In this document: positions 44,138-53,420 of the stretch, in pieces | How the letters are laid out: every line of letters begins with the position of its first letter | How positions within the stretch are numbered: the stretch's first letter is position 1 | DNA from: Agaribacterium haliotis | GTDB taxonomy: Bacteria > Pseudomonadota > Gammaproteobacteria > Pseudomonadales > Cellvibrionaceae | Direction: 5' to 3' | Assembly: GCF_002312815.1 (NCBI RefSeq) | Contig: NZ_NKQJ01000006.1 | Location: 186,001 to 250,000, forward strand | DNA length: 64,000 bases | Translations under genes and position numbers: made by a program | Notes under the pieces: model-generated | Told to the model about the DNA's origin: nothing | Database searches by the model: none | What the model saw: the letters and a program-made list of their open reading frames with translations, nothing else

Positions 44138-45190
44138 ATGGCCCTGCAAACTATCAACGCTCAATTTTTTAACCGCACCCTGCCAGACAGCCCCGCCAAA
44201 CTCGAACTTCGCGACGACTGGCAGCTAGACGGTCGCATCGACGAGCTGTTTCGCGAACTTAAACAGCAGCTGATCAAACGCAGCGGCAAACTCTACGGCC
44301 GCTTAAGTGACGACAGTGCCGTACACCCGTGCAAAGCCTGGGTAAAGGACTGGCGTGAAGGCAAGCAGAGCTTTAACAGTTTTAGCCACAAGCTTATGCA
44401 GCAGCTCAAACACGAGTTTGACGAAAGCGAGGCCCTGCTTGAAGGCTATGTTATTTTTGCCCATGAAAAGCTGCAAAACGAAGAGCTGTTTTACGCCTTT
44501 GTGGTCCAGCACCAAAGTGCTCAGTTTCTCAACAACGAGCTCAAGCTCGAATGCTGTCACTACCTCGATACCGGTAAATTGCTGCTCGCTGCCAAGCTAA
44601 ATCTGAGTGAGTTCGAAGATGATGAACAAAGCAGCGACAAAGAACTGCTGCTGCTTCGCAATCGCGGAGAAAAAGACATCAGTGATCACTTTAGCAATAG
44701 CATCGGTTTTAGTGACAAGCGCGATATAAGCAAAGAAACCGAAAGTTTTCTCGAGGTGGTCAACGAGTTTGCCGACAAACTGCCAGCAGTTGAGGCCGCC
44801 GTCACCCGCAAACAAGTTGTCGATTATTGCTTAAACCAAGACAAAGTCGGCAAGCCGGTTGAACTTAAAGACCTGAGCGAAGAAATTGAGCAGGGGCGCA
44901 AACAAGTCGACAGCTACCAACCCGGCCCGCGCTTCGACAGTTTTGCCAAAAGTGACCAGCGCATTCAAAAAACCGAATTAATTCCGGATAAAACTCAATT
45001 GCGCAACTTTGTGCGTATCAGTGGCCGCAACGAACAAATGAGCATGAGTTTTTCTTCGAGCTGCCTCGGCGAGAGTGTGGTCTACGATGCGCAAAGCGAC
45101 AGCCTGATTATTAAAAGCATTCCTGCATCGCTTAAAAACCGCTTAATGAAACACACTAAAAGCAGTGACAACACAAGCAGCGAACACTAA
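44138..45190 (+). CDS. ndpA: Nucleoid-associated protein NdpA (YejK)
   Basis: 350 residues against 335 in E. coli. It binds DNA as part of the nucleoid. Characteristic stretches are FFNRTLPDSPAKLELRDDWQLDG near the start, KAWVKDWREGKQSFNSFSHKLMQQLKHEFDES, LELRNRGEKDISDHF-like LLLRNRGEKDISDHFSNSIG, and FFSLVNEF-like SFLEVVNEFADKL. The C-terminal 30 residues are Lys/Ser-rich and probably disordered. Monocistronic, with a convergent small gene behind it. Confidence 0.93.
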   Translation: MALQTINAQFFNRTLPDSPAKLELRDDWQLDGRIDELFRELKQQLIKRSGKLYGRLSDDSAVHPCKAWVKDWREGKQSFNSFSHKLMQQLKHEFDESEALLEGYVIFAHEKLQNEELFYAFVVQHQSAQFLNNELKLECCHYLDTGKLLLAAKLNLSEFEDDEQSSDKELLLLRNRGEKDISDHFSNSIGFSDKRDISKETESFLEVVNEFADKLPAVEAAVTRKQVVDYCLNQDKVGKPVELKDLSEEIEQGRKQVDSYQPGPRFDSFAKSDQRIQKTELIPDKTQLRNFVRISGRNEQMSMSFSSSCLGESVVYDAQSDSLIIKSIPASLKNRLMKHTKSSDNTSSEH

Positions 45191-45212
45191 AACGATACTC
45201 AGCAAATAAAAC

Positions 45213-45482
45213 TCAGTGGCGGGCGTCGTGCATCTTTTCGTTGAGATTTACAATTTGCCTGGCACAGTATTCGGCCTCGTTATCCGAGGCCGTATCGGCG
45301 TCACGGCACGCCGACATCAGCAAGCTAAACTCCTGCTGTAGCTCCTCCGGCAAATCGGCTTTGGGGCTAATATGATTAAGCTGGCTTTTGATGGCACCGT
45401 GTAAACGAGTTTGCATGGTGCCCGGGCCAACCAAACTGATCAGCGCCAAGTGCATTTTTTTCCTGGCGTATATGTAGGACAT
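45213..45482 (-). CDS. Hypothetical small protein
   Basis: 89 residues from the ATG at 45482, supported by GAGGGG 8 nt upstream; the frame extends to 45509. No family is recognised. The sequence is hydrophilic and probably helical in the C-terminal half (PEELQQEFSLLMSACRDAD, AEYCARQIVNLNEKMHDARH), with two cysteines and no signal peptide. Convergent with ndpA. Codon choice and the good ribosome-binding site support a real gene. Confidence 0.6.
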   Translation of the reverse strand: MSYIYARKKMHLALISLVGPGTMQTRLHGAIKSQLNHISPKADLPEELQQEFSLLMSACRDADTASDNEAEYCARQIVNLNEKMHDARH

Positions 45483-45866
45483 CTCGCTACCCCTCTGGAT
45501 CTTCCACATCCATCGAACTTAAGTCTAGATACGCAGCCTCTGACTGCCCAGATCAATAAGCAATAATGCGCGCCAGGCCTTAGAGAAGCCGACGATAAAA
45601 ATAGTTACTTTTAAAAAGTAATCACAAAGCCAAAACACGACAGCAAATATAAGGCGATAGACAAGAACCGTAACGCCCGAACAGACAAAGGCTTAGAGTA
45701 GCAGGCAGACTCAGCGAGCAGCCTATCCGCACACGCGTAAACCCATCCATGGGGCTCGACCGCCGCCTCCCTGCGGCAGACGGTCCGGCTAGGCTGTTCG
45801 CTGAGCCTGCTTCAGATCCGCTGCCAAACCCAGGCACTTACTTTGCCCAGAAGCAATACGATAAAA
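45483..45866. other. Intergenic region holding structured repeat F
   Basis: 384 bp between the P-type ATPase stop codon and the small gene on the same strand. Apart from repeat F at 45701-45810 I see no gene or clear terminator. Confidence 0.55.
45701..45810 (-). repeat. GGA-loop structured repeat, copy F
   Basis: 110 bp. The outer arms 45701-45729 and 45785-45810 pair over about 25 positions with a 4-nt bulge, one A-C and one G-A mismatch. On the minus strand the core has hairpin 1 around GCCGCAGGGAGGCGGC (slightly broken) and hairpin 2 CCCA-TGGA-TGGG, then TTTACGCGTG. It lies 56 bp past the ATPase stop codon in sense orientation. The end of the core is more diverged than in copies A-E. Confidence 0.8.
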
Positions 45867-48566
45867 CTACAACCACTTAATGGAAAATAATTCCTTTAAA
45901 CCCGACATCACAAAAGTCGGCAATGCCGCAATCATTAAGGCCATTAATAAGTGCTTAAACGACAGCGGCACCGTGCCAAATAAAAACGCGCCGAGCGGTG
46001 AATAAATCACGGCGAGTGTGGTTCCCGTGGTTAATAAAATCACCGGCAAGATCAGCTTGTTACCAAAGGGGTTTAAACGGAACAGGCTTTTAAAACTACG
46101 CGCATCAAACAAGTGAATACTGAGAATAAACATCAACGTCACAAACGCCAGCGTCTGGGCGTAGGCCACACTCGCGCCCCGGCTCAGCGCCAAATCAAAC
46201 AGCGAATAAACAATCCAGCCGTGCACCAGGCCGCGAATAATAATGCGCGCGCCGAGGCCATCGGCAAAAAAGCTTTCGTTTCGCTTGCGCGGTTTGCGCC
46301 GCATAATGTCATCTTCGTCTTTTTCCCAGCCCAAACACAGGCTCGGCAACGCATCGTTAAACAGGTTGATCCACAAAATCATAATTGCGGTTAGCGGAAT
46401 TAAAGGGTCGTCGCCCATTAACAAAAACGCAAACAATACGCAGCTAACCTCCGAGACGTTTGCCGTCAGCGCGGCGCGCAGGTATTTGCGCAGGTTGTCG
46501 TAAATGCGCCGGCCGAGGCGCACTGAGTTGACGATGGTCGAGAAGTTGTCGTCAAGCAAAACCAGATCGGCCGAATCTTTGGCCACCTGGGTGCCAGCGA
46601 TGCCCATCGCCACACCGATATCGGCATTGCGCAGCGCCGGTGCGTCATTGACACCGTCGCCGGTCATCGCCACCACTTCTTCATTGGCCTGCAATGCTTT
46701 GACAATGCGCTGCTTGTGCTCGGGGCTTACGCGGGCAAATACACTTGCCTTAGGCGCGAGCTCAACAAGCTCTCTATCGCTGATTTCTTCGAGCTCGGGG
46801 CCGGTAATTACCAGCTCGTCTTCACTGCGGCGTATGCCGAGCTCTTCGGCGATGGCCTGCGCAGTGGCGGCGTGATCGCCGGTAATCATAACCGTGCGTA
46901 TGCCGGCATCGGCACACTGTGACACCGCGTCGACCACCTCCGGGCGCGGCGGATCAATAATGCCGTGCATAGCGAGAAAACACAGGTCTTGCTCGTGTTC
47001 CTGCTGGCTTTTGTCGATCTCGGCCGCGTCGATTTCGACATAAGCCAAAGCCAGAGTGCGCAAAGCCCGCTCGGCAAAACTCTCAAGCCCGCGCTCAACT
47101 TTGCTGCGGTAAAACTCATCGAGCACTTGCTCTTCGCCCTGCCAATAAATGTTTGCACTTTGATTGAGCAGTACATCGGGCGCACCTTTGGCGATTAACC
47201 AGTAGCGCCCGGCGGGCCCGCGCACAATGGAGCTGGCCATTTTGCGCTTGCTATCAAACGGAAAACTCTTGATCAGCTCAAAACCGTCTTCGAGCAAGCC
47301 CTCTTTATAAATGCCGACTTTGGCCCCGGCGACAACCAGCGCGCCTTCTGTTGGGTTGCCCTGAATGCTGTACTGGCCCTCTTTTTCTTGCAGCACGGCA
47401 TCGTTGCACATGGTTGAAATAATCAGGCCGTACTTCAGCGCATCGTGCTCATCGAGATGCAGCTCTTTGCCGTCTTCATCGAGAAAGCGCCCCTTTGGCT
47501 CAAAACCCTGGCCGGTGACATCAAAGCTGCGGCCCTCACTCCAGTAGGCAACTACTTGCATTTGGTTCTGGGTCAAGGTTCCGGTTTTGTCCGAGCAAAT
47601 CACCGTGGTCGAACCGAGGCTCTCAACCGAAGCTAGCTGGCGCACACGCGCATTGCCCTGCACCAGTTGTTTGGCGCCCAAAGTCAGCACGATGGTTACA
47701 ACGGTTGGCAGGCCTTCGGGAATTGCCGCAACACACAGAGAAATACCGGTGCGCAGCATTTCAAACCAATCGGCGCCATTGTATAGGCCGATGCCAATTA
47801 CACAGGCGACAGCTGCAACCGCCAGGCCAATAAGCGCCTGGCTCAAGGCGTGCAGGCGCCTTTGCATGGGGGTATCCACGGCCTCGGCGTTTTGCATTAA
47901 ATCGGCAATGTGGCCAACTTCCGTCTGCATGCCGGTATCAACAACCACACCCAAACCGTTGCCGGCGGTGACTATGGTGCTCATAAAGGCCATATTGTTG
48001 CGATCGCCAATGCCGAGCTCTGGCGCGTGTAAAACTTCGCTGTGTTTTTCCGCCGGCTCACTTTCACCAGTCAGCGCCGACTCATCAATATTTAACTGGT
48101 TTGTCGTTAACAGGCGCAGGTCTGCACCGACAACATCGCCGGTATTTAATTTAACGATGTCGCCCGGCACCAGCTCTTTAACAGGCAGCTTGCCAAGTTC
48201 GCCGTCGCGCAGCACCATCGCATTGGGTGCGCCCATTTCACGTAGTGAATCAAGCGATTTCTGCGCGCCGAGTTCCTGCACAAAGCTGATTAGCGCATTG
48301 GCAATCACAATCACAATAATGGCTACGGCATCGATCATATGGCCGCCGACGCCCGATAAAATGCCGCCGAGTGCCAGCACCACCAGCATCGGGTTTTTAA
48401 ACTGCTCAACAAACAGTGCCAGCGCCGATTTCTTTGCCGCTTCGGCAAGCTCGTTATATCCGTATTGTTGACGGCGCGTATTGGCCTGCTCCGCACTTAA
48501 GCCCCGCTCAGCGTTGCTCGTCAGCTCATCGAGTAATTCAGCCTCACTCTGTCGATACCACTTCAT
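45867..48566 (-). CDS. Calcium-type P-type ATPase (PMCA/SERCA class)
   Basis: 899 residues. ATP-driven cation export or uptake across the inner membrane through an aspartyl phosphate. Order: N-terminal cation-ATPase domain, actuator TGES, helix-4 AAIPEGLP, phosphorylation site CSDKTGTLTQN, MTGDHAATAQAIA, hinge GDGVNDAPAL, and six C-terminal helices. The calcium-site residues of SERCA are largely matched: Glu in IPEGLP, Asn and Glu in helix 5 (TANVSEV), Asn and Asp in helix 6 (NLFNDALP). The physiological ion is therefore probably Ca2+, though Mn2+ or Na+ relatives exist. Monocistronic; structured repeat F follows it. Confidence 0.92.
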   Translation of the reverse strand: MKWYRQSEAELLDELTSNAERGLSAEQANTRRQQYGYNELAEAAKKSALALFVEQFKNPMLVVLALGGILSGVGGHMIDAVAIIVIVIANALISFVQELGAQKSLDSLREMGAPNAMVLRDGELGKLPVKELVPGDIVKLNTGDVVGADLRLLTTNQLNIDESALTGESEPAEKHSEVLHAPELGIGDRNNMAFMSTIVTAGNGLGVVVDTGMQTEVGHIADLMQNAEAVDTPMQRRLHALSQALIGLAVAAVACVIGIGLYNGADWFEMLRTGISLCVAAIPEGLPTVVTIVLTLGAKQLVQGNARVRQLASVESLGSTTVICSDKTGTLTQNQMQVVAYWSEGRSFDVTGQGFEPKGRFLDEDGKELHLDEHDALKYGLIISTMCNDAVLQEKEGQYSIQGNPTEGALVVAGAKVGIYKEGLLEDGFELIKSFPFDSKRKMASSIVRGPAGRYWLIAKGAPDVLLNQSANIYWQGEEQVLDEFYRSKVERGLESFAERALRTLALAYVEIDAAEIDKSQQEHEQDLCFLAMHGIIDPPRPEVVDAVSQCADAGIRTVMITGDHAATAQAIAEELGIRRSEDELVITGPELEEISDRELVELAPKASVFARVSPEHKQRIVKALQANEEVVAMTGDGVNDAPALRNADIGVAMGIAGTQVAKDSADLVLLDDNFSTIVNSVRLGRRIYDNLRKYLRAALTANVSEVSCVLFAFLLMGDDPLIPLTAIMILWINLFNDALPSLCLGWEKDEDDIMRRKPRKRNESFFADGLGARIIIRGLVHGWIVYSLFDLALSRGASVAYAQTLAFVTLMFILSIHLFDARSFKSLFRLNPFGNKLILPVILLTTGTTLAVIYSPLGAFLFGTVPLSFKHLLMALMIAALPTFVMSGLKELFSIKWL

Positions 48567-48931
48567 GTGCCTTCCTTTTTTGCTTACCGTGCTTTTGCCT
48601 TGGGATCCAAGACTTAGGGTCCTGGATTTAGGGACCGGAACCTGTGAACAGCCCCTAGCCTAAGCCAATTAAATGAACATTAAAATGCAGCTCGATGCAT
48701 TAAAGCCAAACACAGCCGCAAGCTTGCGAGCGATGTACTCGGCCGCGTTTACAAGCCTGTCTGATCTGAGCGGTCCCAATTTGATCCGACGCAAAAAGCT
48801 TGCCCGCGTCACAGCAGAAAACCAAAAACAAACCGCCAACACAAACGATACAAATTCCCACTTGCATAAATAAGTCGAAACACTACAATTGCTTTCGATT
48901 CGAAACTTAACACTCAACAAAACTTTCGTTT
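48567..48931. other. Intergenic region between ATPase and deoR
   Basis: 365 bp between divergent genes. The left part has imperfect TTAGGG(T/A)CC echoes near 48613-48640; the right part holds TTTCG boxes listed separately. A 66-codon open frame (48673-48873) has no ribosome-binding site or family match and is not called. Confidence 0.55.
48876..48928 (+). promoter_or_regulatory. TTTCG/CGAAA boxes upstream of deoR-glmS
   Basis: CGAAA at 48876-48880 and 48901-48905 and TTTCG at 48893-48897 and 48924-48928. The middle two form the palindrome TTTCG-ATT-CGAAA. DeoR-family regulators such as AgaR bind repeats of CTTTC, so this is a plausible autoregulatory operator. The last box ends 3 bp before the ATG. 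Confidence 0.5.
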
Positions 48932-49702
48932 ATGCCCAAGCGCAATACCCAACAGCGCCGTCACCAAATACTCGAAGCGGTAAATAATGAGGGTGAAGTG
49001 AGTGTTGACCAACTGGCCAGGCTCTACCACACATCAGAAGTTACGGTTCGAAAGGATTTAGCTGCGCTGGAAGAGGCCGGTTTGCTGCTGCGTCGCTACG
49101 GTGGCGCTGTTAGCCTGCCCAAAGAAATTGTCGACGAAAGCCCCAGCATAGAGCCATCACAGGGCAAACGCGCCATTGCCGCGCGCGCCGCCGAGCTGAT
49201 TCGCGACCACAACCGCATCATTATTGACAGCGGTTCCAGCTGCACAGCGCTGCTGCCGCATTTAAGCAAGGTGCAGGGTTTGGTGGTGATGACTAATAGC
49301 CTCGCTGTTGCCGCGTCGCTGCGCGAACTCGAAAACGAGCCAACCCTGCTGATGACAGGCGGCACCTGGGACAAACGCTCGGAAAGTTTTCAAGGCCTTC
49401 AGGCCGAACAGATGCTGCGCCACTACAACTTTGACCAGCTATTTATTGGCGCCGACGGCATAGACCCCGAGCGCGGCACTACAACCTATAACGAATTTAC
49501 AGCGCTGAGCCGCTGCATGGCCGAGGTCGCACGCGAAGTGATTGTGCTCGCCGAATCCACTAAAACCGAACGCAAAATTCCCAACCTGGAGCTGCCCTGG
49601 GCCGAAGTATCAACATTTGTTACAGACAGCAAACTTAAGCAGCAGCAAAAATACGCCATTGAACAACAGGGCGTGCGCGTTATGTGCGCCCAGCTAGATT
49701 AA
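48932..49702 (+). CDS. DeoR-family transcriptional regulator next to glmS
   Basis: 256 residues. The N-terminal winged helix is typical (QILEAVNNEGEVSVDQLARLYHTSEVTVRKDLAALEEAGLLLRRYGGAV). The sugar-phosphate-sensing domain follows, with IIDSGSSCTALLPHL, LMTGGTWDKRSESFQG, LFIGADGIDPERGTTTY and VLAESTK. It lies 15 bp before glmS in the same direction, as in several pseudomonads where the equivalent gene (glmR) controls glucosamine-6-phosphate synthesis. It probably senses an amino-sugar phosphate. Confidence 0.88.
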   Translation: MPKRNTQQRRHQILEAVNNEGEVSVDQLARLYHTSEVTVRKDLAALEEAGLLLRRYGGAVSLPKEIVDESPSIEPSQGKRAIAARAAELIRDHNRIIIDSGSSCTALLPHLSKVQGLVVMTNSLAVAASLRELENEPTLLMTGGTWDKRSESFQGLQAEQMLRHYNFDQLFIGADGIDPERGTTTYNEFTALSRCMAEVAREVIVLAESTKTERKIPNLELPWAEVSTFVTDSKLKQQQKYAIEQQGVRVMCAQLD

Positions 49703-49717
49703 CTATAAGGAGCGACT

Positions 49718-51541
49718 ATGTGTGGCATAGTTGGAGGCGTCGCCCAGCGCGACGTAGCAGAAATATTAATTGAAGGCCTGCGTCGCCTTGAATACCGCGG
49801 CTACGACAGCGCCGGTTTAGCCGTTGTGCACGACGGTGAAATCACCCGCCTGCGCCGCCTCGGTAAAGTTAAAGCCCTGGCCGAAGCCGCCGAGCAGTGC
49901 GACACCAGCGGCGGCACCGGCATCGCCCACACCCGCTGGGCCACCCACGGCGAACCGAGCGAAGCCAACGCCCACCCGCATATGAGCGGTGAAAAAATTG
50001 CACTGGTGCACAACGGCATCATCGAAAACCACAGTGCTCTGCGCCGCCAGCTGCAAAGTGAGGGTTATCACTTTAGCTCCGATACCGATACCGAAGTGAT
50101 CGCCCACCTTGTCGATCTCGAACTTAAAAACAGTGACTCTTTATTAGAAGCGACACAAAAAGCCGTCAGCCAACTTGAAGGCGCTTACGGCACCGTTGTT
50201 TTTGATAAAGACAACGCCGATAAAATTGTTGTCGCGCGCTCGGGCAGCCCCCTGGTAATTGGCCTTGGCATCGGCGAAAACTTTGTTGCCTCAGACCAAT
50301 TGGCTTTGCTGCCCGTTACCCGCCGTTTTATTTTCCTCGAAGAGGGCGACGTGGCCGAAATCAGCCGCCGCGACGTCAAAATCTTTGACGAGCACGGCAA
50401 GCAAGTTAAGCGCGATATTCACGAAAGTGATGTGCACTACGACGCCGGCGACAAAGGCCCCTACCGCCACTACATGCTCAAAGAAATTCACGAGCAGCCA
50501 CAGAGCATTAACGACACACTCGAAGGCCGTTTAAATGATCAAGGTGTTGTGCTGCAAAGTTTTGGCAGCAACGCCGAGAGCCTGTTAAAAGAAGTAAAAA
50601 ATATTCAAATTGTTGCTTGCGGCACCAGTTATCACAGCGGCCTGGTCGCGCGCTACTGGATAGAAGCGATGTGTGGCCTGCCCTGCCAGGTAGAAATTGC
50701 ATCGGAGTTTCGCTACCGCCAAACCGTTGTGCCTGAAGATTCACTGCTGATTACCATCAGCCAAAGCGGTGAAACCGCCGATACCTTAGCCGCGCTGCGC
50801 AAAGCCAAGGCCGAAGGTTTTCTCGCCAGCCTGGCCATTTGTAATGTTGCCGGTTCGTCGCTGGTGCGCGAAAGCGACATGGCCTTTTTAACTCGCGCCG
50901 GCACAGAAATTGGCGTCGCATCAACCAAAGCTTTCACCACCCAACTTGTGGCTCTGGCGATGCTGGTCAGTGCAGTAAGCCAGGTTAAAGGCAGTGGTGA
51001 CTGCAGCCACCTGCGCCGCGACCTTGAACACCTGCCAGCATTAATCGAACAGAATTTAAAACTGGCAGACAGCATCGAAGCACTCGCCGAAGAATTTGCC
51101 GACAAACACCACGCTTTATTTTTGGGCCGCGGCGACCAGTACCCCATCGCGATGGAAGGCGCATTAAAACTCAAAGAGATTAGCTATATCCACGCCGAAG
51201 CCTACGCGGCCGGCGAACTAAAACACGGCCCACTGGCACTGATCGACGCCGATATGCCGATTATTGTTGTCGCCCCAAATAATGAACTGCTGGAAAAACT
51301 GAAAAGCAACGTCGAAGAAGTGCGCGCTCGCGGTGGTGTGCTGTATGTATTTGCCGACGAAGACGCCGAATTTGAAAGCGACGACACCATGCGCGTTATT
51401 ACCGTGCCGAGCATGAACAACTGGCTGAGCCCCATTGTCTACACGCTACCGCTGCAACTGCTCAGTTATTATGTCGCAATTATCAAAGGCACCGATGTCG
51501 ACCAGCCACGCAACCTTGCTAAAAGTGTTACTGTGGAATAA
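49718..51541 (+). CDS. glmS: Glutamine--fructose-6-phosphate aminotransferase (isomerizing)
   Basis: 607 residues, typical. It makes glucosamine-6-phosphate from fructose-6-phosphate and glutamine, the first step to UDP-GlcNAc, peptidoglycan and LPS. The nucleophile Cys is residue 2 (MCGIVGGV), the glutaminase core has [16 protein letters not shown], and two SIS domains include [18 protein letters not shown] and [27 protein letters not shown]. The C-terminus NLAKSVTVE is canonical. AAGGAG precedes the start. Co-transcribed with the DeoR gene. Confidence 0.98.
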   Translation: MCGIVGGVAQRDVAEILIEGLRRLEYRGYDSAGLAVVHDGEITRLRRLGKVKALAEAAEQCDTSGGTGIAHTRWATHGEPSEANAHPHMSGEKIALVHNGIIENHSALRRQLQSEGYHFSSDTDTEVIAHLVDLELKNSDSLLEATQKAVSQLEGAYGTVVFDKDNADKIVVARSGSPLVIGLGIGENFVASDQLALLPVTRRFIFLEEGDVAEISRRDVKIFDEHGKQVKRDIHESDVHYDAGDKGPYRHYMLKEIHEQPQSINDTLEGRLNDQGVVLQSFGSNAESLLKEVKNIQIVACGTSYHSGLVARYWIEAMCGLPCQVEIASEFRYRQTVVPEDSLLITISQSGETADTLAALRKAKAEGFLASLAICNVAGSSLVRESDMAFLTRAGTEIGVASTKAFTTQLVALAMLVSAVSQVKGSGDCSHLRRDLEHLPALIEQNLKLADSIEALAEEFADKHHALFLGRGDQYPIAMEGALKLKEISYIHAEAYAAGELKHGPLALIDADMPIIVVAPNNELLEKLKSNVEEVRARGGVLYVFADEDAEFESDDTMRVITVPSMNNWLSPIVYTLPLQLLSYYVAIIKGTDVDQPRNLAKSVTVE

Positions 51542-51578
51542 GCACTTTTATTAAGATGACAAAAAGCTAAAATGACAA

Positions 51579-51609
51579 AAGCTAAGGTGATAAAACATCA
51601 CCTTAGCTT
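51579..51609 (+). terminator. glmS downstream hairpin
   Basis: Perfect 12-bp stem AAGCTAAGGTGA / TCACCTTAGCTT (51579-51590 and 51598-51609), 38 bp after the glmS stop codon. It is followed by ATACTGC rather than a T-run, so termination may be weak or factor-assisted. GACAAAAAGCTAAAA echoes precede it. Confidence 0.55.
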
Positions 51610-51677
51610 ATACTGCTGTAGCTAACTCGCGGCTACATTATCTTAAATTATCTTAAGTTCAAACGAAGCCCTACTCC

Positions 51678-52115
51678 ATGTCATACAGTGTTGAAATTAT
51701 CGACAGCGATGCAGATATCATGCTTTGTTTTCAAGCCTTTAAAGAGTTAAGGCCCAAGCTAGACAAACAACAGTTTATTCAGCAAGTTATTCGCCAGGCT
51801 CAGCACGGCTACTGTATAGCCGCAATAAAAAATAACGCAGCTGTAGTAAGTGTCGCTGGTTTCCGCATCACTGAATTTCTCGCCTGGGGCAAGGTGCTTT
51901 ATGTCGATGACTTAAGCACACTTAAGCAGTATCGAAAACAGGGTTATGCCGCGGCACTGATGGATTGGCTGATTCAACACGCCAAAGCTAATAACTGCGA
52001 CGCCTTACACTTAGACAGCGGCCACCACAGGCACGCCGCTCACAAACTGTATCTAAAAAAAGGCCTGAGCATTAGCTCTCACCATTTATCGCTTGAAGAC
52101 CTAAAACACAGTTAA
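51678..52115 (+). CDS. GNAT-family N-acetyltransferase
   Basis: 145 residues. Acetyl-CoA-binding motif A is visible as LYVDDLSTLKQYRKQGYAAALMDWLIQHA (positions about 75-105) with the Q/R-x-x-G-x-A pattern, followed by CDALHLDSGHHRHAAHKLYLKKG typical of small GNAT proteins. The acceptor is unknown. It opens a run of plus-strand accessory genes that continues to 55.5 kb. Confidence 0.88.
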   Translation: MSYSVEIIDSDADIMLCFQAFKELRPKLDKQQFIQQVIRQAQHGYCIAAIKNNAAVVSVAGFRITEFLAWGKVLYVDDLSTLKQYRKQGYAAALMDWLIQHAKANNCDALHLDSGHHRHAAHKLYLKKGLSISSHHLSLEDLKHS

Positions 52116-52144
52116 TTTTCGCTCTCACACCGGGGACTATTACT

Positions 52145-52831
52145 TTGTACAAACTCTTCTATTACCCAAGAAACGCAAGCTGGGCCCCGCACCTAATACT
52201 AAAAGAGTTAAATCTTGATTTTGAGCTAATACTGGTAGATAGAAAATCTAACTCACAAAAATCTTCAGAATATATGCAGCTAAATCCCACCGGCCGCATA
52301 CCAACATTAATTGACGGCACGCAGGTTATTTTTGAAAGTGCAGCCATCGCCCTACACCTGTGTGAAAAACACCCCGAAGGCCAGCTCTTGCCAGAACAAA
52401 CAAATGCAGAAAGAGCACTGTGTTATCAGTGGTTGTTTTATTTAAGCTCAACACTGCAGCCCGAACTGATGCTGTATTTTTACCCAGAAAAACATATACA
52501 GCACAGCGAACAGACAGCGAACATCAGCGGCAGTACCTCTGCCAATGTCGCCGCTAATATCGGGGCCAACATTAAGGCCAAACAAGAACAGCGCGTCACC
52601 GACATGTTTTGCCTGTTAGATAAACAGCTCAAAAACAACACTTATCTACTAGGTAAGACGTTTTCAGTGTGCGACCCGTTTTTATTTATGCTCTGTCACT
52701 GGGCAAGTGAATTTAGCTGCCCGCCGTTGGCTTTTCCCGAGCTTTCGCGCTATTTAAAAAACTTAGCTAAAAGAAAAGCATTTCAGGATGTCTGTGCTCG
52801 CGAAACAACAAGCCTACAACTTTACCAATAA
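52145..52831 (+). CDS. Glutathione S-transferase family protein
   Basis: 228 residues from a TTG start with GGGG 9 nt upstream; no ATG fits the N-terminal thioredoxin fold MYKLFYYPRNASWAPHLILKEL. The glutathione-site elements NPTGRIPTL (cis-Pro) and ESAAIALHLCE are present, and the C-terminal helical domain has LLDKQLKNNTYLLGKTFSVCDPFLFML. Between them is an odd low-complexity insertion (SGSTSANVAANIGANIKAKQ, about residues 126-145). The substrate is unknown. Confidence 0.85.
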   Translation: MYKLFYYPRNASWAPHLILKELNLDFELILVDRKSNSQKSSEYMQLNPTGRIPTLIDGTQVIFESAAIALHLCEKHPEGQLLPEQTNAERALCYQWLFYLSSTLQPELMLYFYPEKHIQHSEQTANISGSTSANVAANIGANIKAKQEQRVTDMFCLLDKQLKNNTYLLGKTFSVCDPFLFMLCHWASEFSCPPLAFPELSRYLKNLAKRKAFQDVCARETTSLQLYQ

Positions 52832-52937
52832 TAGGCCCCAATCTAAGCAATAAAAGACGAAACAATTGAAATCGAAGCGATAAAAAACGGCGTACTAGGG
52901 CCTGTTAACACTAATACAGTTTCTGCGGAGTTTGCCA

Positions 52938-53369
52938 ATGACCTACGATGAATTTAATAAGTTCTGCTCTTCCTTTGCCGGTAGCTCTTACGTTGTACAG
53001 TGGGGCGGCGCCCATGTTTGGAAAGTCTGCGATAAAGTTTTTGCAATTGGCGGCTGGGAAAAACAAGAGCAAGAACAAGAAAAAGCACAACCAGCGTCGA
53101 AAAAAAGCCAGCCCGCTTTTTCCTTTAAAACATCTGAAAACAACTTCAACATACTCAAAGATGAAGCCGGTTATCGGCCCGCACCGTATATGGCCTCGCG
53201 CGGCATGAAGTGGATTCAACTGTACCTCAGCAGTGCTCACAACGATAGCGAACTAAAAGCTTATATTGAAGACTCCTACTTATTGGTAGCTAAAGGCTTA
53301 AGCAAAAAGCGCCAACGAGAAATTGGCCTGCTAGAGCCTATTGACAAAAAAACAAGCTCAAAAGCCTAA
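52938..53369 (+). CDS. MmcQ/YjbR family protein
   Basis: 143 residues from the ATG at 52938, which has GGAG 7 nt before it. The YjbR fold is indicated by YDEFNKFCSSFAGSSYVVQWGGAHVWKVCDKVFAIGGW, EAGYRPAPYMASRGMKWIQLY, and the late YLLVAKGLSKKRQREIGL. A 25-residue charged stretch rich in Glu/Gln/Lys (about 42-60) is inserted between the halves. Members are small predicted DNA-binding or CyaY-like proteins with no settled function. Confidence 0.85.
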   Translation: MTYDEFNKFCSSFAGSSYVVQWGGAHVWKVCDKVFAIGGWEKQEQEQEKAQPASKKSQPAFSFKTSENNFNILKDEAGYRPAPYMASRGMKWIQLYLSSAHNDSELKAYIEDSYLLVAKGLSKKRQREIGLLEPIDKKTSSKA

Positions 53370-53420
53370 GGACTAAAAGCTAGCAACTAAAACCCAGGAG
53401 CTAAAGCCTAGGAGATACAA

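Noticed and set aside
48673-48873. 66-codon open frame upstream of deoR
   Set aside because: No ribosome-binding site, no recognisable family, and it runs into the TTTCG-box region.
49703-49717. Possible glmS ribozyme or riboswitch before glmS
   Set aside because: Only 15 bp separate deoR and glmS, too short for such an element.
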